In this document: positions 12,301 through 22,345 of the stretch, piece after piece
Numbering within the stretch: the first letter of the stretch is position 1
How the letters are laid out: each line of letters opens with the position of its first letter
DNA from: Oreocharis arfaki
Taxonomy: Eukaryota > Chordata > Aves > Passeriformes > Paramythiidae
Direction: 5' to 3'
DNA length: 64,000 bases
NCBI GenBank assembly: GCA_013398015.1
Contig: VZRR01007873.1
Location: 1 to 64,000, forward strand
Notes under the pieces: generated by a model
Told to the model about the DNA's origin: nothing
Seen by the model: only the letters and a program-made list of their open reading frames with translations
The model's database searches: none
Program-made: the position numbers and the translations under genes

Positions 12301-12668
12301 TGTGACCCCTAAATAATAGCCACTGAAAATATTTGCCAGAAAAGCCATGCTGCAGTAAACATAGAGAGTCACACCTTGAACATCAACAGATTGCCAAAAG
12401 TCTAAAAAGAAACATTCGTCAGTATTCAATGGAAAGCTTTTTTAATTCTATAGAATGTTCAGAAGGGCTGTTTAGAATGAGCAGAGCTTTGGTTTTTATG
12501 GAAAATTTCACAAGATATTTTTGGGGAGTAGTTTACTCTGTAGAATATGATGGTCGGCTGAGGAAGACAAAACTAGTGTAGTCACAGAGCTTACAAATAT
12601 TATTTTAAAATCTGACTTACCAAAAAAAGGAACAGAAAAGCAGCCGTTCGGTGAGGGAGCCAATCCAT
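181..12668 (-). CDS. DSG1/DSG4: Desmoglein (DSG1/DSG3/DSG4 clade), 5' eleven coding exons; gene runs off left edge
   Basis: This is a desmosomal cadherin, a single-pass membrane adhesion protein that joins epithelial cells through calcium-dependent extracellular repeats. The spliced coding sequence is complement of 12621-12668, 5968-6003, 5469-5597, 4623-4778, 4330-4477, 3271-3434, 2886-3020, 2105-2290, 1655-1914, 545-687 and 181-399. That is 1624 nt, giving 541 codons plus one base, open throughout with matching splice phases. Visible parts are a signal peptide (about 1-23), a propeptide ending RRQKR (44-48), mature EC1 starting E-W, linker motifs LDINDN (148-153) and VIDVNDN (258-264), LDRE (224-227), and EC5 cysteines at 490 and 501. 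From memory it resembles human DSG4 and DSG1 about equally: the start MDW matches both, IARIRSDCE is closer to DSG4, and SIVDREVTP is closer to DSG1. Bird genes of this clade may not be one-to-one with the mammalian ones. The rest of EC5, the transmembrane and the cytoplasmic exons are not in the window. Confidence 0.95.
545..687 (-). CDS. DSG1/DSG4: Desmoglein exon 10: EC4
   Basis: This exon has 143 nt (421-469). It reads YSIGRDPAAWFRINQNTGEI, then LNKVINRDSVYVVNGQYQA and EVLAITR. This is the last strands of EC4, with the I(D/N)xxTGEI signature of cadherin repeats. The acceptor AG is at 688-689 after a pyrimidine tract, and the GTAAG donor starts at 544. It ends one base into the next codon. 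Confidence 0.95.
1655..1914 (-). CDS. DSG1/DSG4: Desmoglein exon 9: end of EC3 and start of EC4
   Basis: This exon has 86 codons plus two bases (335-421). It contains ELDFEH, IGVRNVAAFHHSVAHEYQ, the EC3-EC4 boundary VKNLIEPPRFHPSS and GTYTAMDEDT. As in other desmogleins, the EC3-EC4 boundary lacks the usual DxNDN motif. The donor could be read at GTGTAA or GTAAGC. GTAAGC is chosen because only that phase continues into exon 10. The acceptor AG is at 1915-1916. Confidence 0.95.
2105..2290 (-). CDS. DSG1/DSG4: Desmoglein exon 8: EC3
   Basis: This exon has 62 codons (273-334), phase 0. It begins FSASISENSLSSELLRIQAL, then DADEEFTDNWLAEFFFISG and ends GILRVIK. Two AGs lie close together at the acceptor. 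The upstream one (2291-2292) is used here because it keeps the frame and restores the conserved SASI-EN start of EC3. The residue after NEDN is Cys (316), where human paralogues have Trp as I remember them. The donor is GTATGG. Confidence 0.95.
2326..2363. repeat. (AT)n microsatellite in desmoglein intron between exons 7 and 8
   Basis: This is about 38 bp of alternating A and T with one phase break. It lies 35 bp upstream (in gene sense) of the exon 8 acceptor. Confidence 0.9.
2886..3020 (-). CDS. DSG1/DSG4: Desmoglein exon 7: end of EC2, EC2-EC3 linker
   Basis: This exon has 45 codons (228-272), phase 0 at both ends, reading QHSSYTLVVKASDRDGAADG and then ISSLCSCNVKVIDVNDNFPT. The S-x-C-x-C element and the VIDVNDN linker are characteristic of desmogleins. 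The acceptor AG is at 3021-3022 and the GTAAG donor starts at 2885. Confidence 0.97.
3271..3434 (-). CDS. DSG1/DSG4: Desmoglein exon 6: EC2
   Basis: This exon has 164 nt (173-227) and joins exon 5 in a split Asn codon. It includes TLVMKIIATDADEPNHLNSK, the MFIMNKYTGE strand and the terminal LDRE calcium motif. Phrase order and spacing match EC2 of DSG1, DSG3 and DSG4. The acceptor follows a T-rich tract (AG at 3435-3436), and the GTAACA donor starts at 3270. Confidence 0.97.
4330..4477 (-). CDS. DSG1/DSG4: Desmoglein exon 5: end of EC1 with adhesion site, EC1-EC2 linker
   Basis: This exon has 49 codons plus one base (124-173). It begins IRCFAKHSVTG, continues PLELRVRVLDINDNAPIF (calcium-binding linker) and enters EC2. 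The tripeptide at the classical cell-adhesion-recognition position is F-A-K (127-129). The Ala is mature residue 80, the position of the Ala in HAV of classical cadherins. Human DSG1 and DSG3 have R-A-L here and DSG2 has Y-A-L (recalled knowledge). The donor is GTAAGT. Confidence 0.96.
4623..4778 (-). CDS. DSG1/DSG4: Desmoglein exon 4: EC1 central part
   Basis: This exon has 52 codons (72-123), phase 0 at both ends. It begins IRSDCEEDNPITYSISG and contains GIDRAPYGIF, TGEINITS and the calcium-binding VDRE motif near its end. These are core EC1 segments of DSG1/3/4-type desmogleins. The acceptor AG is at 4779-4780 and the donor is GTAAGT from 4622 downward. Confidence 0.96.
5469..5597 (-). CDS. 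DSG1/DSG4: Desmoglein exon 3: propeptide, RRQKR cleavage site, start of EC1
   Basis: This exon has 43 codons (residues 29-71). It carries the end of the propeptide and the basic site R-R-Q-K-R (44-48), which proprotein convertases cut in desmogleins. Mature EC1 then starts E-W, with the strand-swap Trp at mature position 2. It continues IKFAAACREGEDNSKRNP, which I recall as identical in human DSG1 and DSG4. The donor is GTAAGT. The acceptor (AG at 5598-5599) has a rather weak pyrimidine tract, but its position is fixed by homology and phase. Confidence 0.95.
5968..6003 (-). CDS. DSG1/DSG4: Desmoglein exon 2: 36-bp micro-exon
   Basis: This exon is twelve codons, VLLDFSTGFHVE (residues 17-28). 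It is preceded by a good polypyrimidine tract and CAG (acceptor AG at 6004-6005) and followed by a GTAATA donor. Its length, its phase (0 at both ends) and its place as the end of the signal peptide and start of the propeptide match the small second exon of mammalian desmogleins. It is too short for ORF or homology scans. It was found by searching for a splice-flanked in-frame 36-mer between exon 1 and the RRQKR exon. Signal peptidase cleavage probably falls around residues 22-24 (inference). Confidence 0.88.
6004..12620 (-). other. Desmoglein intron 1 (6.6 kb)
   Basis: This is the large first intron between the signal-peptide exon and the 36-bp exon. It is AT-rich, with short chance ORFs only. 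It contains an A-run at 6481-6495, a TTTGG-rich patch near 7021-7056 and a probable old MIR-like fragment at 9125-9260. I found no additional coding exon in it. Confidence 0.85.
9125..9260 (-). repeat. Probable ancient MIR-like SINE fragment
   Basis: A stretch ending caaagcaatttacaaac..attaactaatcatt resembles the antisense of the MIR 3' part (AAAGCRCTTTACA followed by TTAACTAATTAAT). The preceding GTAACTGGGGACAGAATTAGG is typical of sequence flanking such relics in birds and turtles. It is strongly decayed, and assignment is from memory of the consensus. Confidence 0.4.
12621..12668 (-). CDS. DSG1/DSG4: Desmoglein exon 1: start codon and signal-peptide core
   Basis: This exon gives 48 nt and 16 codons, reading MDWLPHRTAAFLFLFL, followed by a GTAAGT donor at 12620 downward. 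The start M-D-W and the hydrophobic run are the typical desmoglein signal-peptide beginning, and human DSG1 also has a 16-codon first exon as I remember it. The chosen ATG sits in a strong context (GCCATGG). A second ATG lies 5 nt upstream (12673) in another frame and a weaker context. The start was chosen by homology and by in-frame joining to exon 2. Confidence 0.92.
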
Positions 12669-12724
12669 GGCATCTGACTTCTCAGAAACAAGTCCAACTG
12701 AGTTATGGTTACAAGCCTGTTCTT

Positions 12725-12784
12725 GTTCCCCTCCCCCCCAGCTCTGGTGACTATTTAAAAAGACACTCCGTATATGTCCTTATA
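12725..12784 (-). promoter_or_regulatory. Candidate desmoglein core promoter
   Basis: Two TATA-like elements lie upstream of the start codon on the minus strand: TATAAGG (plus-strand ccttata, 12778-12784) and TTTTAAATAG (12751-12760). A G-rich stretch resembling Sp/KLF sites (about 12731-12741) lies closer to the start. Transcription from either element would give a 5' UTR of roughly 50-90 nt. This rests on position and motif only. Confidence 0.4.
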
Positions 12785-13809
12785 CTCAGCCCTTCAAGGT
12801 GTCTCTACCTCCCTCTGAGGGAAGAACTGAAGATGCTGTATAACAGAGTGTCTTTCCCCACCCCAAAATCCTGGGCTGGTCTCACCTGAAACGCTTGACA
12901 ACATCATTATTGCTTGCAGGTAAAAGCTAAGACACACCTTAATTCTTATTGCACTGAAACCCTTTGTTGGATACGAAAAGGTGCGTTTTAAAAACAGAAG
13001 GCAAGCTTCACTGAGAAGATACCGAGTGATTTGTAAATTACTCACAACATAAGAAATCATTAAAATGGCAACTTATCATTGCTTTGAGTGCAACTTCCAC
13101 TTTTCTCTTTGCACTCTGTATAATAGAAGAACTTAATGAATATTACCATAAAGAATACGGACTTTAAGAAATTATTAGTTTAAATTAAAAGTCCATTTGT
13201 TTACTTCCAGGCACAAAGAAGTCAGTTCCATGCACATTGTTCACAGAAGTGAAGCACTCAGAGAAGAATGGGGTTGTCGCTAAAGAGGTATCATACTAAT
13301 TTTGGGGAAAAAATAGTGCTTTATTCACGAGGCTGCAAGAATATCTGAAGCAGAGGAAGATTTTCTGCCTTTACCGTCTGCAAAGCCTCCTCATGCCATA
13401 CTTCTCACTTCCAATGGGCTGTGCTCTTGCTGACACAGTGGAGAGGGAGGGTGCCAGAGAAACTGGAGAGCTGCTCAAAACAACAGGTAGTGGAGGAGAG
13501 AGAAGATGTTCTGCACAGCTCTCTTGTGGCCTCATTTTGGATGGCATGCACACAGTTGTGTGAGGGGAAAAGAAATCAAAGAGGATTTCCCACTTTGCTC
13601 TCTTTGCAGCACAGGTGTTATGAGTACCTCCTTGTGTCTTTGGGACACCTGAACCACCCCTCAATGGGCAAGAAAAGGTTAGAGTGACCTGCTCTGCCAC
13701 TGAACCTGGGAGGGGGGTGCACACTTCACCCTTGAAAGTGCAACACCACTGGTGTGCTCCTGAGCCTGCTGAGCCCTCCATGGTGCTCAGCATCTCCCAT
13801 CTCTGGGCT

Positions 13810-14062
13810 TGAGACGGGAAAAGAGGGCTCAGCAGCTCTGCTCAGCCCCTGCCAGGGCGAGGTCCCATGCTCCTGCTGGGTAAGCAGCTTTGCAGCACGC
13901 CGCGTCCCCGTGCCACTTAGCATGGGTACTTTGCTGTCTTGCAGCTGGCTGGGGCTGCCAAAGCCAGTCGTGCATGTCCCCATTGTCACTCAGCTCTCGG
14001 TGCTGAGCTCGACGTGCTCGTCAGTGAGTCAGTGAGGCAGACTCGGACAGGCTACGTTAAAT
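13810..14062. promoter_or_regulatory. CpG-rich patch with consensus AP-1 site upstream of desmoglein
   Basis: About 13 CpG dinucleotides fall in roughly 250 bp inside otherwise CpG-poor DNA, 1.1-1.4 kb upstream of the desmoglein start codon. A perfect AP-1 consensus, TGAGTCA, lies at 14025-14031. AP-1 is an established regulator of keratinocyte genes, so this is a candidate proximal enhancer or alternative promoter. That role is inference; the motif and composition are directly visible. Confidence 0.35.
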
Positions 14063-15964
14063 GGATCATATCTGGATTTTCCCTTTTCTGGGAAATTCTC
14101 AACAATCTGAAATTTGGTTTTGGATTAAGTAAAAAGTTACTTGTTGTACATATAAAATATGCATATTCTTTTATGAGCCCAAGTATCTTATTTCAGAACT
14201 TTTGCTTAATCACATATTTAAAAAAAAGTCAATTTAAAAACAATTTTCCTTTTAGATTTTTCAGTTGTTCTGTTTGGATGGATATTTATTTTTTTGTTTG
14301 CAGAATTTGAAACATTATTTTTATATTTTTTATTTTTTCATATCAGACTGATAGCCAAGAAAGGTTGACAGTATGTGTTGCTCAAAACTGCTCCTCGAAA
14401 TGCTGAAATTCTATTTTGAGCACTGGATAGAAGAAGTTGTTTCTTGCAAATGTAAAATAGGCATGTTCTTTTACAGACCAAAATATCCCTTGCTGTGTCT
14501 TTTTTTTTTTTTATTATAACAGAAGATAATTTGATCTACAAAAGATGATAAAATGCCTCAAACAACTATAATAGCCCCAGCAGAAGTGAAAACCAAGTAC
14601 CAGCTGTTACACCTTTCTGTGCCATACCCCATTATGAACAGTACTCATGGACTTATGAGAAAAGATGAATAAGAACAATTCTTCAGTAGGAAAACTCGTC
14701 ATGAAATTTCAAATAGGATTTCCAAACAAATGCTCAAAAATACAATTTTCACATATACAACGTTTAAAAATGAGCTTATTCTGGATGAAAATGACTGAAA
14801 AATGTACAGTAGTTTGATGCAGCTTGGAGAAGAAATCCTAATCGGCTGACCATTACCCTTTTGGAATACGAGAGTTAATAAAACAGTACCATTGGCATCC
14901 ACCTAACAGTCATTTTGTGTTCTTGGTGCTTTTCTCTCCTTTATACTCTGGGTGAAGGTTTTTGTGTTGTTTTCTCTTACCTCTGTTAGCAACTTACAAA
15001 ACAATAGAGGAAAGGGAATTTTGGAAACAGAGCTACATAATTTAAAACATAATTGGCATATAATGCAGTTAATTAGAGCTTTTATTTTCATGGAAAGATT
15101 TTTCAAATATTTTTTTGGTGTCTGAAAATTCAGCCAGTAACCTACTGATACTACAGAGCCAGCTAAGAGTCCACATCCTAGTGACTCCCACTTGCAGGAA
15201 ATATCTGATGTATTTGAGTACTTTTGAAAGCACCCTTTATCTACGGCAGTGGTCTCGTTACTTTTAAAACACGGTTCTTGAGTCAGTTTTTTAAAATGGG
15301 TCTCCAAGATTGCAAAAGCCCAAGCCTGCAGCTGATTTCAAACCTGCTTCATCCATATTTGATGCAGTCTACTTTCAGACAAATATATACATATACACAC
15401 ATTTCTGTCAACTTTCTGAATGTCTCACGGGAAAATATTTGGTCCTGCACCCCTCCTGGCACAGCCCCAGTATGACTCAAACATGCCCCTGTTGTGGGGT
15501 TCGGAGAGGAGGCTTTTGATCCAGGTCAGCAGTGAGCAATTTCCCCCTCGAGGGTCTCATATCTGCATGAGATAATAATGAACACACACCCTAATACTGC
15601 ACTCTCAAATTAACCTTCCTGTGTGGGAAGTGAAAAACCCTAACAACAGAAACAATTAAACTTTTCTGCTCTAGCTTTTCCCTCTTGTATAAAGGAAGAG
15701 TGTTTACTCAGCAGTTACCTGGGGAATCTGTCATACTTAAGTTAACAAAGACCTCCATTCTGAAAGAGAAAGCCAACCTAAATCCTGGACTGTCTGTTTT
15801 CTGGCAAACACCCAGGAATGTGGATTTAAATTATTTTATCAGTGTTATATTCAGACCTATATGGAAGACTACAAAAGAGAGTTTCTGTAATAGAAAGAGA
15901 AGGCAAATGGGAAATGCCATGAGCTCTGTCAAAGCAGCGTGTGATGACATTGGTAAGATTTACC

Positions 15965-16100
15965 TTGTTTTGATATGAGGAACCCAAGGCACAGCAAGAT
16001 GCAGTGACTTGTCTGAAATATCTCAGCAAAGCAGGGACAGGACTCTGTCTCACCTGGCGCACTTGAAGATAACTTATGAGTGGCATATGGCAATGCACTC
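15965..16100 (-). repeat. MIR-like SINE relic
   Basis: The plus strand reads ATGAGGAACCCAAGGCACAG, then AGTGACTTGTCTGAAATATC, CAGCAAAGCAGGGACAGGAC and TCTGTCTCACC. This follows the antisense MIR consensus (GAGGAAACTGAGGCACAGAG, GTGACTTGCCCAAGG, CAGAGCTGGGA). Divergence is high, as expected for an old amniote SINE. Confidence 0.6.
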
Positions 16101-19100
16101 ACCTCTGATACACCTTATTTTACATGTGGAGCTGAAGCTCCTGGGACTTGTTTGACAGGTAAGGCACACAGACACACTTTGTGATGCTCATGATACACAG
16201 GTTTCTGTTTCATCATATACTTATGTTTTGATATATTTTGAGAATATCAGCAGGACCACTGTTTTTGCTGATAAAACTTTTGTGCAGTGTGGTCTTCTCC
16301 TGTCAACATTATTTCAGATTGCTAAGCATATATATCAGTCCGAAAGAATTTTTCTCATTATATTATCAACCCATCTGTCTGGGTATGAAATTGAATGTTA
16401 AAATTTGATTTTGGCAGGGTCATGCCAAAGACAATTTTCAGTTTCCTCAGAATAGAAGATTTTTGCAGCCTATTCATTCAGCTTACTGCTGCTACTGACT
16501 GTTGATAATAATAATCATGATGATAAAAATGTCATTTCTGAGTTGCTGAAAATGTGTGGGGCAAACCTAGGAATATAATCAGAAAGACAGCCTTGCAACT
16601 AAACTAGAAAATGTATATAAGAAAAAGTGTGCAGAAATAAGAATGATTAGAGCTATGGAATCATGAAATTGCTCACTCTGAGATTATGCCTGTCACCTCT
16701 GTCAAACCTTTGGATTCAATAGCAGCAGAAAAATATTTGGATTCATAAGAGCCCTGAGTTGCAGTCACCTGCTATTTTTTCAAGCAATTAGCATCTCCAG
16801 GCTGCCTTCTTGTTTTCCCATCTTAGGGTACAATTTTCCTTTTATTTTTGATGAACAGCTAGTGAGTTTTATCTTCTGCTGAAGCCAAGTTCAGTGGCTC
16901 AGGGGTTTGCAGTAGGGTCTAGGCTTACATGCAGGTTAAGGATGCCTGAATGAGTTACTGCCACAGGTCCCCCTATGTGATGAGTCCCACCACTGAAAGA
17001 CAGTCTTGCCATCCCTCTATTATTACAATCATGGGAGTACTTCCCAGCTCTTGGGCCTGGCTGCACAGCCCAGGAGCTCTCCAAGCCACATGTCCAAACC
17101 ATGCTACTCCCATAAGTTTTCTGCATGAGGCAGGTCAGCGGTGACAAAGCACAGACTTCTGGTATAAAAAAGAACATTCACTGGCATGGCAGCATCTGGG
17201 GGCTGATATCAGAGAATACACGAGGTGCTGGCCAGAGAAGTTCTTCAGAGGTCTTCAAGTATCATGGTGGAAAGGCAATAATGTCTTTGGAGAATATAGC
17301 CCTCCCCATCTCTCACAAACCCCAAAGTTATCCACTGTCATCCATTATTATCTCCTAAAAAGGAAGACTTAATTGAGAAGGCAGAATTCACTCACTACTG
17401 AAGTCGTCCCAAGCTTCCTCATTTTCTTTGCCTCTTAGAGGAAAAGAGGCTAAGCATATTTTTTTTTTCTCTCATTGAGTTTACTTAGACTATCTTCAGT
17501 GCCTAGAAGAGAAGAACTGAAGGCAGGGCAATAGACATCAAATAGGCTCTAGAAAGCAGCAGCAATCCAGGTGATCAATGAGATATTTGCTTAGGTAGTG
17601 AGTTTCATATGTAGTGGCCAATCTCACAAATTATTCCTTTAAAGATGGGGGTGATGATCACCTTAATTTCCTTTTCTAGGTTTTACTGCTGATTGATTAC
17701 TACCGTGTTTGGTTTTAAGAAACCAAATGCAGCAGCTTCCTCTCCCTCCAGCAAGATCTAAGGATGCTTGGCCTTGGCTTTGTAGCTACCTACAAAAGCA
17801 GTAGACGCAGTTGTGTATAAAAGATTTCTGGTATTTGTCCAGACTAGATTTTGCTTTTGTTTCTGGTGAAAGAGTATCAGTTTGCAGGGAATGGACTCTG
17901 CCTTGATCTTATCTCACTTTCACCAGAGAGAGCAACAGACAGTCCCAGGATCATTGCTCTGAGAAGGATGCAGAAGTGCTGCAGACAGGTGAAGGCAATG
18001 GCCTCCCGGTACAGAGAGAAATTCTGAATGCATCCAACATGAACAAAGCTTGGCCTAACTGTTACTTCAAAGTCAAACAAAAGAAAAGAGACGCTCAGAA
18101 ACTTCTGCAGTTTTTACTCAGGTATCACAGGAAACAATAATCCTGGAAACTTACGGTTCTTATTAATGAAAGGTGAACATCTTGTCTTCCTGGTGGGATT
18201 AGTGAAGTCATAATGAATCCATACCTTCACTGGTTTTGGCCTATGATGGTGATTTTAGAGCCGATTTTCTTGAAGATGTTTCGGTATGAAAGGAAGCATC
18301 ATAGGAGATGTTTACTGAAACCAAAGGAGAAGCGTACTCCTTGCTGACTTGAGGGAGAAAATGGTCTTAGTACAAGAAAGTCAGACAGGTCAGTGGTGGG
18401 ACTGGTGTGCTGCTTTGCTGCAAGTTGCTCGTGTCTGCAATGCTGCATGTAAGAACAAAGCTCCCTGTATGGTGATCTGCTTTCTCCTAGTTTGCTAAAT
18501 AAAGAAATAAAAATAAAACCTTCTGATACAACAGGAGAGAGGAAACCAGTTCAGACAGTAAGCAAAGGTCATGTGAGTGCAAAATAAATGGTTTATATTA
18601 CTGCTTTTGAAATACAATGTTTAAGACATCACTTGAAACATATAATTAACACCCTTCTTGTTAATGAAAGACATTGAACTAACATTTTTATATGAAAAGC
18701 AGTCAATTTATTAATGTATCTCAGCTGAAAATTTCTTTGACTTGCTTTGGGTATGGGTGAAATTGGTGTACTTCCCTGTGCTGTGCCAATGTCTTGACAA
18801 CACTTTGAATATAATCCATTGCAAATTTCTATTTGGATGTGGAGTTGGAGATGAAGAACCATGCTCACAATTCAGGAGCAAAGGAGACCCTGCTATTTGA
18901 CTTCAGAAGCACTGGAGAGCAATCAGTCTCTTCCCTTAAAACACATGAAAAAGTGAAAAGCAGTTTTGTAATAAAAGTATGTGAAGAAACCCTCATATGC
19001 TTCTGGAATTATTTCATAAAACATCTTACTTCATTAAAAGCTATTGGAAAGTTGTTCTTTGCAGTACCTGTGACATACATATTGGCAGCTAGATAAATAA

Positions 19101-19321
19101 TGAAAGATTATCAGCATTGAAGAGACTGTAATGTTAGTTGAAACACCCATCTGAAACCAAAACAATCTACTATTTCTATTGCAAATATTTTAACATTATT
19201 ATTTATTTAATTATTTATTTTCATTTTTTGAATCATCGGTGTTAAGTGAAAGATAATTAGTGGTATCTGATTACATTTCTGGAATTTCAATAATGCCAAA
19301 AGATTACATTATATTCCCAGA

Positions 19322-19375
19322 AGTTAAAAAAAATGCCAAGCAACCAAAAAAAACAACCCCAAACCAAAAAACCCA
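19322..19375. repeat. A/C-rich simple sequence
   Basis: Runs of A broken by CC and CCCC, including ACCAAAAAAAACAACCCC. It is low-complexity with no coding potential. Confidence 0.6.
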
Positions 19376-20312
19376 GTGAAGTCTATGCGAGGGAAGTTAA
19401 GGTTAGTTTCGGGAAGAGTAAGATGTGGATAAATAAAACTCTGGCATAATGTTTAAAATATGTTCTATATTTTGCTGTTTAGACCAAGTTTTTCAGTGCC
19501 TAATGAGTAAAACATTAATATTAATTTGGAAATTTTGCTTTTACAGTTTATTTGGCTTAATCAAAAATAAATCAGAAATCTCATGAGCTCTCCTGCTTAC
19601 AGAGAAAGAAGAGAACCTCTGTGCTGGGACAAAGAGCAGTTTTAATCCTAGATATAAGGGAGAAAGTGCCAAGAAAACTTAGATCTAGGAGGATAGGAGC
19701 AATATGGAGCTACCTAGGACCAATGTTGTGACAGGCAGAGGCTGAACTTTGAGCAAAACCTCTTAACGAGTGACAGACTTGTGAAGTCACATCCAAGGAT
19801 CTAAGTGGCATGACACTGAAACATGTCAAGCACCACCAGTTTAGTGCTGCTGAAATCAGGCCTGCTGATTAGAAAACCATGTTGGGTAACAGCATCAGAG
19901 ACTCACTTCAAAAGAAGATGATTTCAAGTTGAGTTTCAGCAGTTAGTAAAAAACCCCATAACAGCACAACAAAACAACAACCAGAAAATCTTGGCTTGTA
20001 AAGCTGAAGCATGAACCCTTATACTTATGGCAGTTAAAGGTGGATTTGATTTAGATGGTGAAAAGTTAGGTATCAGCTTCAAAAGATTTGGCTTCAGATA
20101 AGGAAGTGGAAGAGCAGCACCATGTCTGGGCATAAAGGGTAGAGCTATAAAACTGTGTCTGGAGCCCTTCTTCACTCTTCTGGTGCTCCTCCCTCATCTG
20201 ACTTGCTAACTCTTTGTAGATGATAAGTAGATAACAGCAAGAATAAAATCTGCATATAAGCTTGAGAAGCTCAAATTTCATGACAGGATAATTCTGATTT
20301 TTTAGATAAATA

Positions 20313-20315
<3 letters not shown>

Positions 20316-20345
<30 letters not shown>
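20316..20345. repeat. (TA)n microsatellite
   Basis: About 30 bp of uninterrupted alternating T and A. Confidence 0.95.
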
Positions 20346-20347
<2 letters not shown>

Positions 20348-22182
20348 CAAGTTCGTATTCAGGCCCCAAATAAGCCAGGAATGTATGTCTAAACTAACAA
20401 AAACAAACTTACCATCTCTAAATATATTATATTAAAACATCCATAGATTTGAAACCCTGAGCAATGTTTTATTTTTATTTGGTGTTAGTGCTTTCAGTAC
20501 CCAAAAGCAAGTAAACTGCTGCAGCATAGTGCTCTCATCCTGCTTTTACTTTCAACACTTTTCCGCTCTGGCCAAGAGACATCTCATTCCCATCTTGGTT
20601 CAAGCAAAGTCCTTTTTTTTCTGGACAACTGTGTTATCTCTGATACCCTGATGTGTTTCCTTCCCCCTGAAAATTGCTAAGCAGGACGGGCAGATGAGAG
20701 ACAGACAGAAAGACAGATAGGCTTGCTCTTAGTCCAGCTCTCACTGCAGAGGAGCTAGAGGAGGGGTTGCAGGAGTCTTGCTGGCTGGATGCTTCTTGCA
20801 ATACCTTCAAAAGTGTTGTGAGGAGAGTTAATCCCTTAACAGCCCCTTCTTCCTGAGAAGAAGGACAGATGAGAGAAAGGAAAGCAGTGCCTTTCCTTCT
20901 AGCCCTTAGAGCCTGTACTCTAATTAATGGGTATGCCTGGTGATTAGAGAAGTCCCAGTGCAGCCTTTATATAGCAACGACCAGGTATTTGTGGATGCTG
21001 CTGCAGGGCATGGTCAGCAATTTTCATCTGCTGCCTTTGCTGAGGCTCAGGGTGCATTTGCAGTTCCACAGCACTGACAAACCAGCTCCCACGACAGTAC
21101 TGGGAGTCTGATCGCTTCTTTTCAGCTGACTATATAGTCCAGGTATGTGAGCTACAAGCAAAGCATGCAGTTTCTTGTCTAATCTGACTGCTCAGGCAGT
21201 GATTGCTGTGTGAATTGCATGACTAATAGCACAAAGATATTTTCGATCCAGCCTTATTCAAGTATGAGCTGGGTCCCTGAAGAAGTAGCCATTTGCTTGG
21301 ATGTTTTTACCATTTTAGTTATCGTGACATTGATGATGACTTCAGGTGCTGCCCTGCCCCTCCAAAATATTTTGGTGCGTGGACACCCATGTCTTTTTTT
21401 CAAGGCATATTTCTGTGGTGCAGCCTGCATCTGGGTGTTAAGGCACAATGAGAAAGTGGAAGTCATAGGGTTCAGCAACCACCATTGCAGTATTGCCATT
21501 GGCAACACTAACCAGTAAGGTTAAAATCACCTCCCTAACATAGAGATTTGTTAAAAATTAGTAATAAGACATGAAAATAACATAGTAAAATTAAAATATT
21601 TTAAGATGTCAGATTTTTTAATAATTTTCTGGGTGAAAAAGCCAATGGGCAGGCTTAAGCCTGAAATATGTATTTTAATATTTTCCATAATATAATACTC
21701 CTCTTTTATATTTTATTTACATAACATATTACACATCAACTTCTTTAGTGCAGTGGCATTGTTATTTTCTTGTTTTATATCAGCACTGGTAATGTTGGCA
21801 TCTGAACTCTCTTTATGTTTCAGACAAAGCCTGTAAAACATTACGTCTGGTGGAGGATCTTTGTATATTCTATGCTTGCATACTGAACTTGTGAGAAGAT
21901 GTCTTAATAAAAATATTAAGTGGATGTAATGACATAGAAATGCATCACATCACTAGTCATAGGTATCAGGCCATAGTTCCCTTTAGTTTAACAGCTTGAA
22001 TCTGAAAGTGGCCAATAGCAGTTGCTTGGTGTGATGGCCAGGTTCAGAAAGGAACTCATGGAAGAGGGTCATTGGTGGTGAGGAACTTCCTGAGCTGGAA
22101 ATTGCCTCCATACAGCTATGCCTAGCGGTATTTGATGCGCATTTCTTCATTGATTGAACACTTTTATACCACCAAAACACCC

Positions 22183-22345
22183 TGTGGCAGTGAGTTCCTC
22201 AGATTCGGTTAGGTGCAATGTGAAAAAGTTCTTCCTTCTGTTGTTTTAAACATGAGGACTGACTATTTCACTGAATGCAGTCTGTTGTGAGAGCAATACG
22301 TAGTCGTTCATTAGTCACCTTCTCCAGGTCGTTTACTGGCATCTT
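22183..22345 (-). repeat. Probable old CR1/L3-like LINE fragment
   Basis: The plus strand has GCAGTGAGTTCC, then GTGAAAAAGTTCTTCCTTCT, GTTTTAAAC and later CACCTTCTCCAGG. This is the order seen in antisense copies of old CR1/L3-type LINE 3' regions (GTGAAGAAGTTCTTCCT and TTCTCCA motifs). It is heavily decayed, and the subfamily cannot be assigned by eye. Confidence 0.5.

Noticed and set aside
13371..14310. Cluster of 87-140-codon frames upstream of desmoglein
   Set aside because: They lie on both strands in a GC-rich patch and share no protein similarity I recognise.
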